NCBI RefSeq assembly: GCF_032335695.1
Contig: NZ_JACTOJ010000028.1
Coordinates: forward strand, 1 to 54,533
Length of the DNA stretch: 54,533 bases
Direction: 5' to 3'
Origin: JACTOJ01 sp032335695
GTDB taxonomy: Bacteria > Bacillota > Clostridia > Clostridiales > Clostridiaceae
Shown in pieces: positions 42,097 to 51,661 of the stretch. Both the position numbers and the translations under genes were made by a program. Below the pieces are notes generated by a model. That model was not told the DNA's origin. It searched no databases and was given only the letters and a program-made list of their open reading frames with translations. Positions within the stretch are counted from its first letter, which is position 1. The number at the start of each line of letters is the position of its first letter.

Positions 42097-43107
42097 GTGA
42101 CTAAAAGGGTAACCATGCAAGATGTAGCAGATAGGCTGGGAGTTTCTAAGGTTACAGTATCAAAAGCTCTAGCGGGAAAAGATGATATAAGTGAGGCAAT
42201 GATAAAAAAAATTACTGAGGTTGCCAATGAGATTGGATATCTCTATAATTCTAAAGGAAGAATGCTGAAGGAAAATCTCACTTATAGTATAGGAATAATA
42301 ACATCGGAAAGATATTTTGGACAAGACGATTTTTTTTACGTAGATCTTTATAAACTGCTGTCTGAAAAACTTGAAGCTTCCGATTATACCGCAATGCTTC
42401 ACATATTAAACTCTGAAGGTGAGATTAATAACGTGATTCCTAGAATGCTTCTTGAACAAAAGGTTGATGGAGTGATAATACTTGGACAGCTTCAGAAGGA
42501 ATATTTGAAAAAAATAATCAGTTATAATTTTCCTATGATATTTCTAGATTTCTATTATGATAAGTTTGATGTTGATAGTATTTTGACTGATAACTTTTTT
42601 GGCGCTTATGAAATTACAAATTATTTAATCGAAAAAGGACATAAAAAGATAGCTTATGTTGGTAATGTAAATTTAACGAGCAGCATACAAGACAGATTTT
42701 TAGGGTATTATAAATCTATATTAGAATACAATTTGGAGCTAAAAGATGAATGGATAATAAAAGATAGAGATGACGACAGCAATTGGCTGGAAATAGAATT
42801 GCCAAAGGATTTGCCTACTGCATTTTTGTGCAATTGTGATAAAACTGCGTTAAATCTTATAGAAACATTAAAAAGTTTAGGGTACAGAGTACCTGAAGAT
42901 TTTTCTGTAGTAGGGTTTGATGATAGTGAACATGCTATACTATCTGATCCTCAGATAACAACAGTTAAAGTAGACATTGAAGAAATGGCACGAACTGCAG
43001 TAAAAATAATATGTAAAGAGATAAAAAATAAAGAAAAGAAATATGGAAGAGTTCTTATAAAAGGAAATGTAACTAAAAGAAATTCTGTGAAGAGCATGTA
43101 TAGGTAA
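42097..43107 (+). CDS. LacI-family transcriptional regulator
   Basis: 336 aa with a GTG start after GGGAGG. The LacI HTH is VTMQDVADRLGVSKVTVSKAL. A periplasmic-binding-like sensor domain follows, ending in GFDDSEHAILSDPQITTVKVD. It lies 254 bp before the epimerase/phosphorylase operon, whose promoter carries a CG-centred operator at 43259-43276. It probably represses that operon and is released by a mannoside or glucoside. Confidence 0.93.
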   Translation: MTKRVTMQDVADRLGVSKVTVSKALAGKDDISEAMIKKITEVANEIGYLYNSKGRMLKENLTYSIGIITSERYFGQDDFFYVDLYKLLSEKLEASDYTAMLHILNSEGEINNVIPRMLLEQKVDGVIILGQLQKEYLKKIISYNFPMIFLDFYYDKFDVDSILTDNFFGAYEITNYLIEKGHKKIAYVGNVNLTSSIQDRFLGYYKSILEYNLELKDEWIIKDRDDDSNWLEIELPKDLPTAFLCNCDKTALNLIETLKSLGYRVPEDFSVVGFDDSEHAILSDPQITTVKVDIEEMARTAVKIICKEIKNKEKKYGRVLIKGNVTKRNSVKSMYR

Positions 43108-43148
43108 ATCTGAATTATTTCATAGATATGTGTATTATAATATTTTTT

Positions 43149-43172
43149 AGAGCCGTAAAGGCTCTATTTTTG
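43149..43172 (+). terminator. Terminator of the LacI gene
   Basis: AGAGCC, loop GTAAA, GGCTCT, ATTTTT. Confidence 0.85.
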
Positions 43173-43221
43173 TATGAATGCTCAAAATGTTCTAAACCCT
43201 GTATTTTTCACGCTTTTTTTA

Positions 43222-43276
43222 TTGACACTTGAAAATGTATACACTATAATTTAGCTATAAAGTAACCGATAACTTT
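43222..43276 (+). promoter_or_regulatory. Promoter with LacI-type operator for the mannoside operon
   Basis: TTGACA (43222-43227), 17-bp spacer, TATAAT (43245-43250). Just downstream is AAAGTAACCGATAACTTT (43259-43276), a palindrome matching its complement at 14 of 18 positions, with the central CG typical of LacI-family operators. A bound repressor would block clearance. Confidence 0.85.
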
Positions 43277-43361
43277 ACAAAAACTTAGTTAAAATATGAA
43301 TGTAAAAATTTAAAATACATATAATTATATTTGAATGATCGAAGGGAGTTGGAGTTAAGTT

Positions 43362-44540
43362 ATGTTAAGTTTGGAAAAAGAAATGAATGAAGAGCTTCAA
43401 AATAGAATAGTTAAATATTGGACTAATCTAATTGATAAAGAATATGGTGGATTTTACGGATATGTAAATTATAACCTTAATTTGGACAAGAAGGCTCCTA
43501 AGGGAGGAATACTTAATTCAAGAATACTTTGGTTTGCTTCCGCAACTTATCTTACTACAAAAGATGATAAGGTTTTGGAACTAGCTCATCATGCCTATAA
43601 TTTTTTAAAGAGCAGCCTTTTAGACAAGGAATATAAAGGAATATATTGGCTTGTCAGCTATGACGGAAAGCCTTTAGATACTAGAAAGCACAGCTATTGT
43701 CAGGCGTTTGCCATATATGGTCTTTCAGAATATTACAAAGCTACGGGAGACAAAGAAGCTTTAGATATCGCTATAGAGTTATATCATCTTATAGAAGATA
43801 AATGCAAAGATGAATACGGATATACAGAAGAATTCACTAGAGAATGGAATGTAAAAGAGAATGAGATGCTAAGCGAAAATGGAGTAATGACTGAAAAAAC
43901 TATGAATACTCATCTTCATATACTTGAGGCTTATACTGTTTTATATGAAGTGTGGAAGGATGAAAGCTTAAAGAAGCAGATAGAATATATATTAGAGCTT
44001 ACAAGAAATCATATATATGATGAAAATAAGCATTATCTTAAGGTATTTTTCGATAAAAAATGGAATTCTCTAATAAATATGCAATCCTACGGACATGATA
44101 TAGAAGCAACTTGGCTTATTGATAGAGCTGCAGAAGTTCTAGGAGACAAGGAATTAATAGAAAAAACTTATGAATATACTCAAAAGATAGCGGAAAACAT
44201 ATATGATATGGTTTATTCAGATAAGGGTATCGTTAATGAGACCGTTAATGGCGAAACTGATACTCATAGAGTTTGGTGGGTGCAGGCGGAAACTGTAGTT
44301 GGTTTTTACAATGCTTATGAAAAGACTGGTGATGTAAAATATAAAGAAGCTGCAGAAAAAGTTTGGGAATACATAAAAAATTATTTGGTAGATAAACGAG
44401 ATGGCAGTGAGTGGTACTGGAGACTTGATGAAAATGGCAATCCAGACACAGAAAAGCCAGTGGTAGAGCCTTGGAAATGTCCATATCACAATAGCAGAAT
44501 GTGCATAGAAATAATAGAAAGGGTAGGTAAGCATGTTTAA
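43362..44540 (+). CDS. Cellobiose/mannobiose 2-epimerase (AGE family)
   Basis: 392 aa alpha/alpha barrel. His186 (NTHLH), His245 (SYGHDIEATW) and His376 (PYHNSRM) have the same spacing as the catalytic histidines of known cellobiose 2-epimerases (59 and 131 residues apart). The enzyme turns beta-1,4-mannobiose into mannosyl-glucose, or cellobiose into glucosyl-mannose. The neighbouring GH130 genes favour mannobiose. It is cytosolic. Its end overlaps the next gene by 8 bases. GAAGGGAG precedes the start. Confidence 0.92.
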   Translation: MLSLEKEMNEELQNRIVKYWTNLIDKEYGGFYGYVNYNLNLDKKAPKGGILNSRILWFASATYLTTKDDKVLELAHHAYNFLKSSLLDKEYKGIYWLVSYDGKPLDTRKHSYCQAFAIYGLSEYYKATGDKEALDIAIELYHLIEDKCKDEYGYTEEFTREWNVKENEMLSENGVMTEKTMNTHLHILEAYTVLYEVWKDESLKKQIEYILELTRNHIYDENKHYLKVFFDKKWNSLINMQSYGHDIEATWLIDRAAEVLGDKELIEKTYEYTQKIAENIYDMVYSDKGIVNETVNGETDTHRVWWVQAETVVGFYNAYEKTGDVKYKEAAEKVWEYIKNYLVDKRDGSEWYWRLDENGNPDTEKPVVEPWKCPYHNSRMCIEIIERVGKHV

Positions 44541-45702
44541 AGAAAAATACGCAGGAGAGCTAAAGAAATATAATGAATTGGTAACAAGAAAAAATGTTAA
44601 AAAAGATGAGTATAATGGAATACTCGATAGATATGAATATCCAGTTTTAACAAGGCATCATGTTCCGCTATTTTGGAAATATGATTTAAATGAAAAAACA
44701 AATCCATTATTTGTAGAGAGATTAGGCATCAATGCTGTATTTAACTCAGGAGCTATTGAATTAAATGGTAAATTCTATCTTGTACCAAGAGTAGAGGGAA
44801 ATGATAGAAAATCTTTCTTTGCAGTAGCAGAGAGCGATAATGGTATAGACAATTTTAAATTCTGGGATTATCCAATACAGCTTCCAGATACCTGTGCTGA
44901 AGAAACCAATGTATATGATATGAGACTTACAAAGCATGAAGATGGATGGATATATGGACTTTTCTGCTCAGAAAGAAAAGATCCTAAAGCACCAGCTGGC
45001 GATTTATCTTCAGCGGTTGCTCAGGCAGCTATAGTTAGAACAAAGGACTTAAAGACTTGGGAGAGACTTCCTGAACTTAAGACTCCATCACCACAGCAGA
45101 GAAATGTAGTGCTTCATCCAGAGTTTGTAAATGGAAAATATGCTTTCTATACTCGTCCAATGGATGATTTTATAGATACAGGAAAAGGTAGTGGTATCTG
45201 CATAGGATATTGCGATGATATAACTAATCCTGTAATTGATGAAGAAATATTAGTAAGCCCGAGACAGTATCACACCATAACAGAAGTTAAAAACGGTGCA
45301 GGTGCTGTTCCTATAAAAACCGAAAAAGGATGGATTCATATAGCTCACGGAGTTAGAAATACTGCTGCTGGACTTAGATATGTGGTATATCTTTTCGTGA
45401 CAGATTTAGAACATCCAGAAAAAGTTATAGCATCTCCAAGCGGCTACTTAATAGCTCCATTTGGTGATGAGAGAGTTGGAGATGTATCTAATGTGGCCTT
45501 TACAAATGGTGCCATAGCAAGAGAAAATGGTGACGTATATATTTATTACGCATCTGCAGATACAAGACTTCATATAGCTACAACTACTATTGAAAGACTA
45601 TTGGACTATGCATTTAATACACCATCAGATCCACTTCGTTCACCAGATTGTGTAAAACAAAGATGTGAACTTATAAGGAAGAATCTAGAAATAAATAAAT
45701 AG
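44533..45702 (+). CDS. 4-O-beta-mannosyl-glucose phosphorylase (GH130_1)
   Basis: 389 aa five-bladed beta-propeller. Subfamily stretches are RLGINAVFNSGAIELNGK and NVYDMRLTKHEDGW, with D129 the probable general acid. It splits Man-beta-1,4-Glc with phosphate into mannose-1-phosphate and glucose, so it follows the epimerase step. The product is not strictly proven by sequence, but the epimerase pairing is diagnostic. AGGTAAG precedes the start. A short stem-loop overlaps the stop (45701-45723). Confidence 0.9.
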   Translation: MFKEKYAGELKKYNELVTRKNVKKDEYNGILDRYEYPVLTRHHVPLFWKYDLNEKTNPLFVERLGINAVFNSGAIELNGKFYLVPRVEGNDRKSFFAVAESDNGIDNFKFWDYPIQLPDTCAEETNVYDMRLTKHEDGWIYGLFCSERKDPKAPAGDLSSAVAQAAIVRTKDLKTWERLPELKTPSPQQRNVVLHPEFVNGKYAFYTRPMDDFIDTGKGSGICIGYCDDITNPVIDEEILVSPRQYHTITEVKNGAGAVPIKTEKGWIHIAHGVRNTAAGLRYVVYLFVTDLEHPEKVIASPSGYLIAPFGDERVGDVSNVAFTNGAIARENGDVYIYYASADTRLHIATTTIERLLDYAFNTPSDPLRSPDCVKQRCELIRKNLEINK

Positions 45703-45776
45703 ACTACATTTAAAAAGTAGTCTATTATATATAAATATTTTCAAAGCAAATATTATAAATAAAGGAGTGCAATATA

Positions 45777-46793
45777 ATGAGTAATGTAAAAATTATAGGC
45801 GATGCTTTAAAAAATATGCCATGGCAGGAAAGACCAGAAGGCTGCACAGACGTAATATGGAGACACGAAGGTAATCCAATAGTTAATTGGAATCCTACAA
45901 AGAGTACTGCTCGTATATATAACAGTGCTGTTGTTCCTTATGAAGATGGATTCATAGGAATATTCAGAGCTGACCATAAGGATGGAGTAGCTCGTATACA
46001 TCTTGGAAGAAGTAAGGATGCTCTAACTTGGGATATAGAAGACGATGTTATTCATTGGAAGGATGAAGCTGGTAATGACTATCAGCCAAACTATTCCTAT
46101 GATCCTCGTCTAGTTAAAATAGAAGATACTTATTACATAATCTGGTGCACAGATTTTGCAGGAGCTGCATTAGGACTAGGTATGACAAAGGACTTCAAGA
46201 CTTTCACAAGACTTGAGAATCCATTCATACCATTTAACAGAAACGGAGTTCTTTTCCCTAAGAAAATAAACGGTAAGTATTTACTATTAAGCAGACCAAG
46301 TGATAGTGGACATACTCCATTCGGAGACATATTCCTAAGTGAAAGCCCAGACCTAGTACATTGGGGAAAACATAGAAGAGTTATGACTAAAGGCGGCGGC
46401 TGGTGGCAGTCAGTTAAGATAGGTGCAGGTCCTATTCCAATAGAGACTAACGAAGGATGGTTGATGTTCTATCATGGTGTTTCTGGAACTTGTAACGGAT
46501 TTGTATACAGCTTCGGAGCAGCTATATTAGATAAAGAAAATCCAGCAAAGGTTCTTTACAGAACAAAGGATTATATACTAACTCCAGAAAAGCCATATGA
46601 AACAACTGGTTTCGTGCCAAACGTAACCTTCCCATGTGCAACACTTCACGATGCGGAAACTGGAAGAATTGCTATATACTACGGCGCAGCAGATACTTAT
46701 GTAGCAGTGGCTTACTCTAAAGTAGATGAGCTTGTAGATTTTATAAAGGCTAATTCACAATTGCTTCCTGGAGATGCTGAAGAATACAGATAA
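45777..46793 (+). CDS. Beta-mannooligosaccharide phosphorylase (GH130_2)
   Basis: 338 aa GH130 propeller. Key pieces are NSAVVPYEDGFIGIFR, NYSYDPRLVKIED with D109 as likely general acid, and KIGAGPIPIETNEGWLMFYHG. In this context it probably shortens beta-1,4-mannooligosaccharides and releases mannose-1-phosphate (RaMP2-like). Enzymes for beta-1,2-mannosides also occur in GH130_2, so linkage is uncertain. AAAGGAG precedes the start. The paralogue next door belongs to another subfamily. Confidence 0.85.
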   Translation: MSNVKIIGDALKNMPWQERPEGCTDVIWRHEGNPIVNWNPTKSTARIYNSAVVPYEDGFIGIFRADHKDGVARIHLGRSKDALTWDIEDDVIHWKDEAGNDYQPNYSYDPRLVKIEDTYYIIWCTDFAGAALGLGMTKDFKTFTRLENPFIPFNRNGVLFPKKINGKYLLLSRPSDSGHTPFGDIFLSESPDLVHWGKHRRVMTKGGGWWQSVKIGAGPIPIETNEGWLMFYHGVSGTCNGFVYSFGAAILDKENPAKVLYRTKDYILTPEKPYETTGFVPNVTFPCATLHDAETGRIAIYYGAADTYVAVAYSKVDELVDFIKANSQLLPGDAEEYR

Positions 46794-46857
46794 AATTTAT
46801 ATGGATTAAGACAGGTTTGAAAGATCCTTAGAATTGAATTCCTGAAATTGATACATT

Positions 46858-46903
46858 GGCTATAGGTAAATTGAAACATTCAGTTTAACCTATAGCCTAT
46901 TTT
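46858..46903 (+). terminator. Terminator of the mannoside operon
   Basis: GGCTATAGGT pairs with ACCTATAGCC around a 20-base centre, followed by TATTTTATT. A solitary GCTATGTTTTAAG arm of the dispersed repeat family follows at 46911. Confidence 0.8.
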
Positions 46904-47061
46904 ATTAAAAGCTATGTTTTAAGAGAATATTGGTAAAAATTATATTATGTGATTATTTTGTACATTTGGGGACAGAATTATGTATATATGATATATTTAT
47001 TATTGAACGAGATTATAAATGATTCGTATAGATTAGTAACAGGGGCTGAGGAAGTGGAATT

Positions 47062-48126
47062 ATGAGAAAGTTTAGGATTAGAGTAAAAAGCAAACGATTT
47101 TTTGCGTTTTTAGCGGCATTTATATTGGTGCTTGTATTAATAAATATTGCTGTTATTAAGGCTGTCTTTTTTAATAAAAATAATAAAAAGGTAGATGCTC
47201 AGAAAATTTCATCAGTTAATGCCAAGGAAACTCAGAGTAATATACCTATAGATACTTCTGGAAATATATATTTAGAACAGAATTCTATTTTTAAAAAATA
47301 TACTATAAAAAATATAGGAAATACAGCTAATGTTAAATATAGCGATGATAGTAATTATATAAAGATAGATTTTGACAAATCGGTTAATTTTAAATTGAGT
47401 TCAAGCAATTTTAATAAAAATAATGCCAAGGGTATAGCTTTAAATAAGAATAATAGCAGCAATGAAATTAAAATAGATAAAAGCTATATAAATAATAACT
47501 ATGTATATATAGATGGAACAGCTGAAAATAGTTATATCACAGTGCTTGTCACAAAAGTGGCTAAGCCCTTTACTAAGAAAGCTGTACTTAATGCAGGACA
47601 TGGGGGCTCGGACGTAGGGTCAAGCTACGGAAACCTGTATGAAAAAAACGTTACATTAAAAATAGTAAAAATGATGGTGAGCAATCTAGCTTATAGCGGA
47701 GTAGAGCCAATTTTAACTAGGGACAAGGATGAAGGTGAAGCTCTTGCGGATATAGCTGATTTTGTGAATAAAAACAGTCCTGACGTATTTTTATCAGTTC
47801 ATATAAATGAATTCAAGCAGGGTCCTAAGGAAAACGGTATTCAGATCCATTATTACACAGAAAATGGATTCCAGCTTGAAGAGAGAAAGAAATTTGCAGA
47901 AACGGTTTTGAAAAATGCCGTTAAGGATGATGGGTGGAATAATAGGGGCGTATTTAATAAAGATAAGCTTAAGGTGCTAAGGTTAAGCAAATATCCCTGT
48001 GCTTTGATAGAATGTGGGTTTACTACTAATGCAGGTGATAGAGAAAAGCTTCAGAATGACCAGAGTTTAGGAAGGCTTGCAAGCAATTTATGCGATGGCA
48101 TAAGAGAATACCTAAATGTGAAGTAA
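47062..48126 (+). CDS. N-acetylmuramoyl-L-alanine amidase (Amidase_3), copy A
   Basis: 354 aa. One N-terminal membrane anchor (about 13-36), a beta-rich middle domain (about 67-165), then the Amidase_3 domain: H180 in NAGHGG, E194 in LYEKN, H247 in SVHIN and catalytic E317 in LIECGF. It cuts the bond between muramic acid and the stem peptide in the wall, outside the membrane. A close paralogue lies at 51662. No strong ribosome site is seen except GGGGCTGAGG, about 15 bases before the ATG. Confidence 0.93.
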   Translation: MRKFRIRVKSKRFFAFLAAFILVLVLINIAVIKAVFFNKNNKKVDAQKISSVNAKETQSNIPIDTSGNIYLEQNSIFKKYTIKNIGNTANVKYSDDSNYIKIDFDKSVNFKLSSSNFNKNNAKGIALNKNNSSNEIKIDKSYINNNYVYIDGTAENSYITVLVTKVAKPFTKKAVLNAGHGGSDVGSSYGNLYEKNVTLKIVKMMVSNLAYSGVEPILTRDKDEGEALADIADFVNKNSPDVFLSVHINEFKQGPKENGIQIHYYTENGFQLEERKKFAETVLKNAVKDDGWNNRGVFNKDKLKVLRLSKYPCALIECGFTTNAGDREKLQNDQSLGRLASNLCDGIREYLNVK

Positions 48127-48140
48127 ATAAATATGATTTT

Positions 48141-48175
48141 AAGGTTATGTTTTATGCATAACCTTATTTTATGTT
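48141..48175. terminator. Bidirectional terminator between amidase A and the beta-propeller gene
   Basis: AAGGTTATG, loop TTTTATG, CATAACCTT, then ATTTTATGTTTTT. It overlaps the stop of the leftward gene. Confidence 0.8.
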
Positions 48176-49327
48176 TTTAAAATTAAATTTATATACTGTG
48201 GAGGCATTATCAGATTCAGTTATTGCAACTAATTTAAGACTATCATTTGTCCAAAGAACGTGACTTACAGTATCCGTAGTCTTATACACTACTGTATCCA
48301 TACTAAGTTTATTATCAGATAAGTAAGCTGTGTGTATTTCTTTATTTCCATAAGCTTCGGAAAGAACATAACATATCTTTTTATTATCTGGAGATACGGA
48401 AAAACAAGATATAACTAAATTCAAAGGATTGTTGATCAGAGATGCAGAGCTTTCTTGAGAAGGATTATAAATATATAGATTATTAAGCTTATCTTTCAAG
48501 CCTGAAAATAGGATGCTGCCGTTATTTAGCATTTTGGCATCATAAATTATATTAGCTGGGTGATGAACATTTTTTAAAGTAAAATCATCTAAATCAATGG
48601 ACAAAACGGGGTTTGTGCTGTCAAAAAAATAAGCTGTATTATTTGAGACTAGTATATTTTTCGGTATTACATATTTGACCTGAGCTTTATGATTGCTTAG
48701 ACCTAGGTTATAGATGGTGTGAATTTTCTTTTGAGCTATTGATAAATCTGTTATAAAAATGGAACTGAAGTTGGTTCCTATCAATTGCTTGCTGTCACTA
48801 AGCCATGAAACCGAATCAGCAAACATAGAAAAAGAATTAGATATATCTTTTGTCTCTAAATTATATATAGAAAAATTTCTGAAGGAGTATTTACTATCTA
48901 AAGAAAGATCTGAATAATAGCCGTATAAAAATTTTTTATTATCCGGTGAGGGATAAACTTCAGTTATATGAGAAGTGGAAAGAGATATTAAATTTTCAAT
49001 AGACTTGTCCATCATGTTAAGCGATACTACACCTGTGGCAGAACTATGATCAGCTTTATTAAAATAACTAAAAATCAGATTGTTCTTAATAATAAAGGGA
49101 TAAGATACTGATTTATAAGTCAAGGGGATAGCATTTATGCTGCTTACTGAAAAATTTCCAGTGGCATCCTTATTGGTTTTTGAAAAGATTTCCCTATCTA
49201 ATTTAACCATAGAATTTGAATTTGCTTCGATTGGATATTTGCTGCTTATGAATATAAAACCAGCTATAAAAACGCTTAAGGCTAAGTAAGGTATGAGAGA
49301 AATTATTATGTTTTTTATTTTTTTCAT
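48164..49327 (-). CDS. Membrane-anchored beta-propeller protein (TolB/WD40-like)
   Basis: 387 aa. An N-terminal membrane segment (about 7-28) is followed by repeated beta-blade patterns such as YPSPDNKKFLYGYY, SVSWLSDSKQLIG, CFSVSPDNKKICYV and HVLWTNDSLKLVA. These are typical of TolB-like propellers. There is no lipobox. It overlaps the kinase stop (ATGA), so it is made with the two-component system and may be an accessory sensor on the outer face. Confidence 0.8.
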   Translation of the reverse strand: MKKIKNIIISLIPYLALSVFIAGFIFISSKYPIEANSNSMVKLDREIFSKTNKDATGNFSVSSINAIPLTYKSVSYPFIIKNNLIFSYFNKADHSSATGVVSLNMMDKSIENLISLSTSHITEVYPSPDNKKFLYGYYSDLSLDSKYSFRNFSIYNLETKDISNSFSMFADSVSWLSDSKQLIGTNFSSIFITDLSIAQKKIHTIYNLGLSNHKAQVKYVIPKNILVSNNTAYFFDSTNPVLSIDLDDFTLKNVHHPANIIYDAKMLNNGSILFSGLKDKLNNLYIYNPSQESSASLINNPLNLVISCFSVSPDNKKICYVLSEAYGNKEIHTAYLSDNKLSMDTVVYKTTDTVSHVLWTNDSLKLVAITESDNASTVYKFNFKNIK

Positions 49328-50784
49328 AACTGCTCCTTTTTAAAACTTATTGAAACTTTTGTACCATCATTAATTTTACTGGAGATATTTATGACTCCGT
49401 TATGCTTATCCACAATTTCTTTGCATATAGTAAGTCCTAAGCCTGCACTCCCTAATTTTCTAGAAGCCTTTTTGGATACTCTGTAAAATGGTTGAAACAC
49501 ATTTCTGATATATTGTTCAGGTATGCCTTCCCCTGAATCTTTCACGGTTACAATCACTAAATCATTTTGAGAGCAGGCAGTTACATCAATCACAGAATTT
49601 ACATTACCATATTTCATGGAATTATCTATAAGATTTATTATTACTTCTTTTAATCTGTCTTTATCGCCCTTTACATAAAGCTCAGCTTCAACTGAACTTT
49701 CAATAGTTATATTATATTTTTTGCCTTTTAGACTCATTTCGTCGCAGGTAGATGCAATTAGTTCTGATAAGTTTAATATTTCAAATCTGTATTTGAAATT
49801 ACTTGAAGAGCTTGTGGAAAGCTCTAAAAGCTCTATAACTAGATTATCAAGCCTTTCGCTTTCTCGGATAATATAGCCTATTCCCTTCTCAAAAAAATCC
49901 TTTTCGGTAAATCCGTTTTCTGCTAAGGCTTGAGCATAGCCCTTTATGGTGGTTATAGGAGTTTTTAGTTCATGGGTAACATTATCAAAAAATATTTTGT
50001 TTTGATCTTGGGAAAGCTTAAGATTATCTCTTTCTTTTTCTATAATATCTATCTGCTGCTTTATCTTCTCCACCATATATTTAAATCTTTCTGTAAGTTC
50101 TCCCACCTCGTCTCTAGAAGTGATTTTAAGGTCAAAATCAAAGTTTCCATTGCTCACTTGCTCAGAGCTTTCGGAAAGTCTTTTAATTGGCTTAGTGATC
50201 TGCCTAGATAGAATAAAAGCCATTATAAATATAATCACAAATATTATTGCGGCAAAAGAATTAATGATTGCTCTGAAGTTCTTGCTATAATCAAATAACT
50301 GAGAATAATCTTTTGTATACACAAGCACACCTATCTGGTTATTGTCTGTTTCTATGGGGTAGCATAATCGTACTATGGTATTATTTTTGGTGCTGTAGGA
50401 ATTATACATTATATTTCCGCTTAAAGCTGAATTAAATTCTTTTGATTTTTTAATGCTTGGGTCAAAGTTAGAGGAGCTATTTGAAAGATGGTCTCCTTTT
50501 GAATCATATATATCTACAGGATTGCCCGATTGCGATATCAATTGCTTGCAAAGAGAATCGGCTTCTGATTCTAAGGTATTTTTATCTAATTTTATACCAT
50601 TGATCAGGAAATATTGATTAAGGTATTGATCTAAATTCTTTTTAGTTTCTATCATGTCAGTTTTAAGAGTATTATTTATATTTTGTTCTGTGACATTATA
50701 CGAAATTAAAAGAAGCGCCAATAATCCTATAAATATTATTATAGAAAAGGAAATTAATATTTTATTTTGAATGGAGTATTTCAT
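49324..50784 (-). CDS. Sensor histidine kinase (HAMP-HisKA-HATPase)
   Basis: 486 aa. TM1 is at about 10-28, an extracytoplasmic domain at about 30-170, TM2 at about 175-194 and HAMP after ILSRQITKPIKRLS. The HisKA His is in NVTHELKTP (H271), the N-box in INLIDNSMKYG, and the G-boxes in KDSGEGIP and GSAGLGLTIC. The ATG at 50784 is preferred over the GTG at 50793, with GGGTGG upstream. It is in one transcript with the response regulator and the propeller protein. Confidence 0.93.
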   Translation of the reverse strand: MKYSIQNKILISFSIIIFIGLLALLLISYNVTEQNINNTLKTDMIETKKNLDQYLNQYFLINGIKLDKNTLESEADSLCKQLISQSGNPVDIYDSKGDHLSNSSSNFDPSIKKSKEFNSALSGNIMYNSYSTKNNTIVRLCYPIETDNNQIGVLVYTKDYSQLFDYSKNFRAIINSFAAIIFVIIFIMAFILSRQITKPIKRLSESSEQVSNGNFDFDLKITSRDEVGELTERFKYMVEKIKQQIDIIEKERDNLKLSQDQNKIFFDNVTHELKTPITTIKGYAQALAENGFTEKDFFEKGIGYIIRESERLDNLVIELLELSTSSSSNFKYRFEILNLSELIASTCDEMSLKGKKYNITIESSVEAELYVKGDKDRLKEVIINLIDNSMKYGNVNSVIDVTACSQNDLVIVTVKDSGEGIPEQYIRNVFQPFYRVSKKASRKLGSAGLGLTICKEIVDKHNGVINISSKINDGTKVSISFKKEQL

Positions 50785-50796
50785 AGATACCACCCA

Positions 50797-51489
50797 TTAC
50801 AGAAGCTTATAGCCTATACCGAATACTGTTTCTATAATAGAGGCGTTTTTATTTTCGGCCAGCTTCTTCCTTATTCTTTGAATATGTATATCCACAGTTC
50901 TTGTGTCTCCAGCGAATTCAAACCCCCAAACTTTATCTAGCAGCTCGCTTCTTGAAACAACTCGTCCCTTATTTTCTGCTAGGTATAGAAGTACATCATA
51001 CTCTTTATTTTTCAGCTCTAATCTAGAAGCATTTTTCATCACTTCGCGTTTTTCTTTGTATATTTCTATGCCGTTTCCTATAGTTATAACCTCAAAAGCA
51101 GAAGAATTATTGGCTTCAGCTATGAGCTCTATTCTTCTAAATATGGATTTTATTCTTACGATTACCTCTCTCATATCAAAGGGTTTAGTTATGTAATCGT
51201 CAGCACCTAGTTCCATTCCTAGAATCTTATCCACTGTATCACTTTTGGCGGTAAGCATTATTATAGGAATTATAAAATTTTTCGAAATTTCTTTGCATAC
51301 ATCAAAACCGCTTATATCGGGCAGCATGAGATCCAGTAATATCAAGTCTGGCATAAATTCCTTAGCAAGGTCAATGCCTTTGCTGCCTGTGTCTGCTACT
51401 TTAGTGACAAAACCCTCTTTTTTCAGTGAATATGCTAATAAATCTGATATAGATTCTTCATCTTCGATAATAAGAATTTTTTTACTCAT
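50797..51489 (-). CDS. OmpR/PhoB-family response regulator
   Basis: 230 aa. The receiver domain has acidic pocket IIEDEE and phospho-acceptor D53 (LLDLMLP). The C-terminal winged helix is marked by LELKNKEYDVLLYLAENKGRV and DTRTVDIHIQRIRKK. CAGGAG precedes the start. First gene of the three-gene signalling unit, divergent from amidase B, which it may control together with amidase A. Confidence 0.95.
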   Translation of the reverse strand: MSKKILIIEDEESISDLLAYSLKKEGFVTKVADTGSKGIDLAKEFMPDLILLDLMLPDISGFDVCKEISKNFIIPIIMLTAKSDTVDKILGMELGADDYITKPFDMREVIVRIKSIFRRIELIAEANNSSAFEVITIGNGIEIYKEKREVMKNASRLELKNKEYDVLLYLAENKGRVVSRSELLDKVWGFEFAGDTRTVDIHIQRIRKKLAENKNASIIETVFGIGYKLL

Positions 51490-51661
51490 ATTTTTCTCCT
51501 GTACTTAAAATGAAAGTGTCCTCTTTATATAATACATCAAAATTAAGCATTAAAAAGTTTGGAAATATATATTTTACAACTTGGATACAACGCATGTAAA
51601 TTTTGCAACATATATGGATTATTATTAGTATATCACTTCAATGCAAAGGTGGGGAGAATGG

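Noticed and set aside
49407..49415. Single perfect DnaA box inside the histidine kinase gene
   Set aside because: Isolated, within coding sequence and expected by chance at this base composition.
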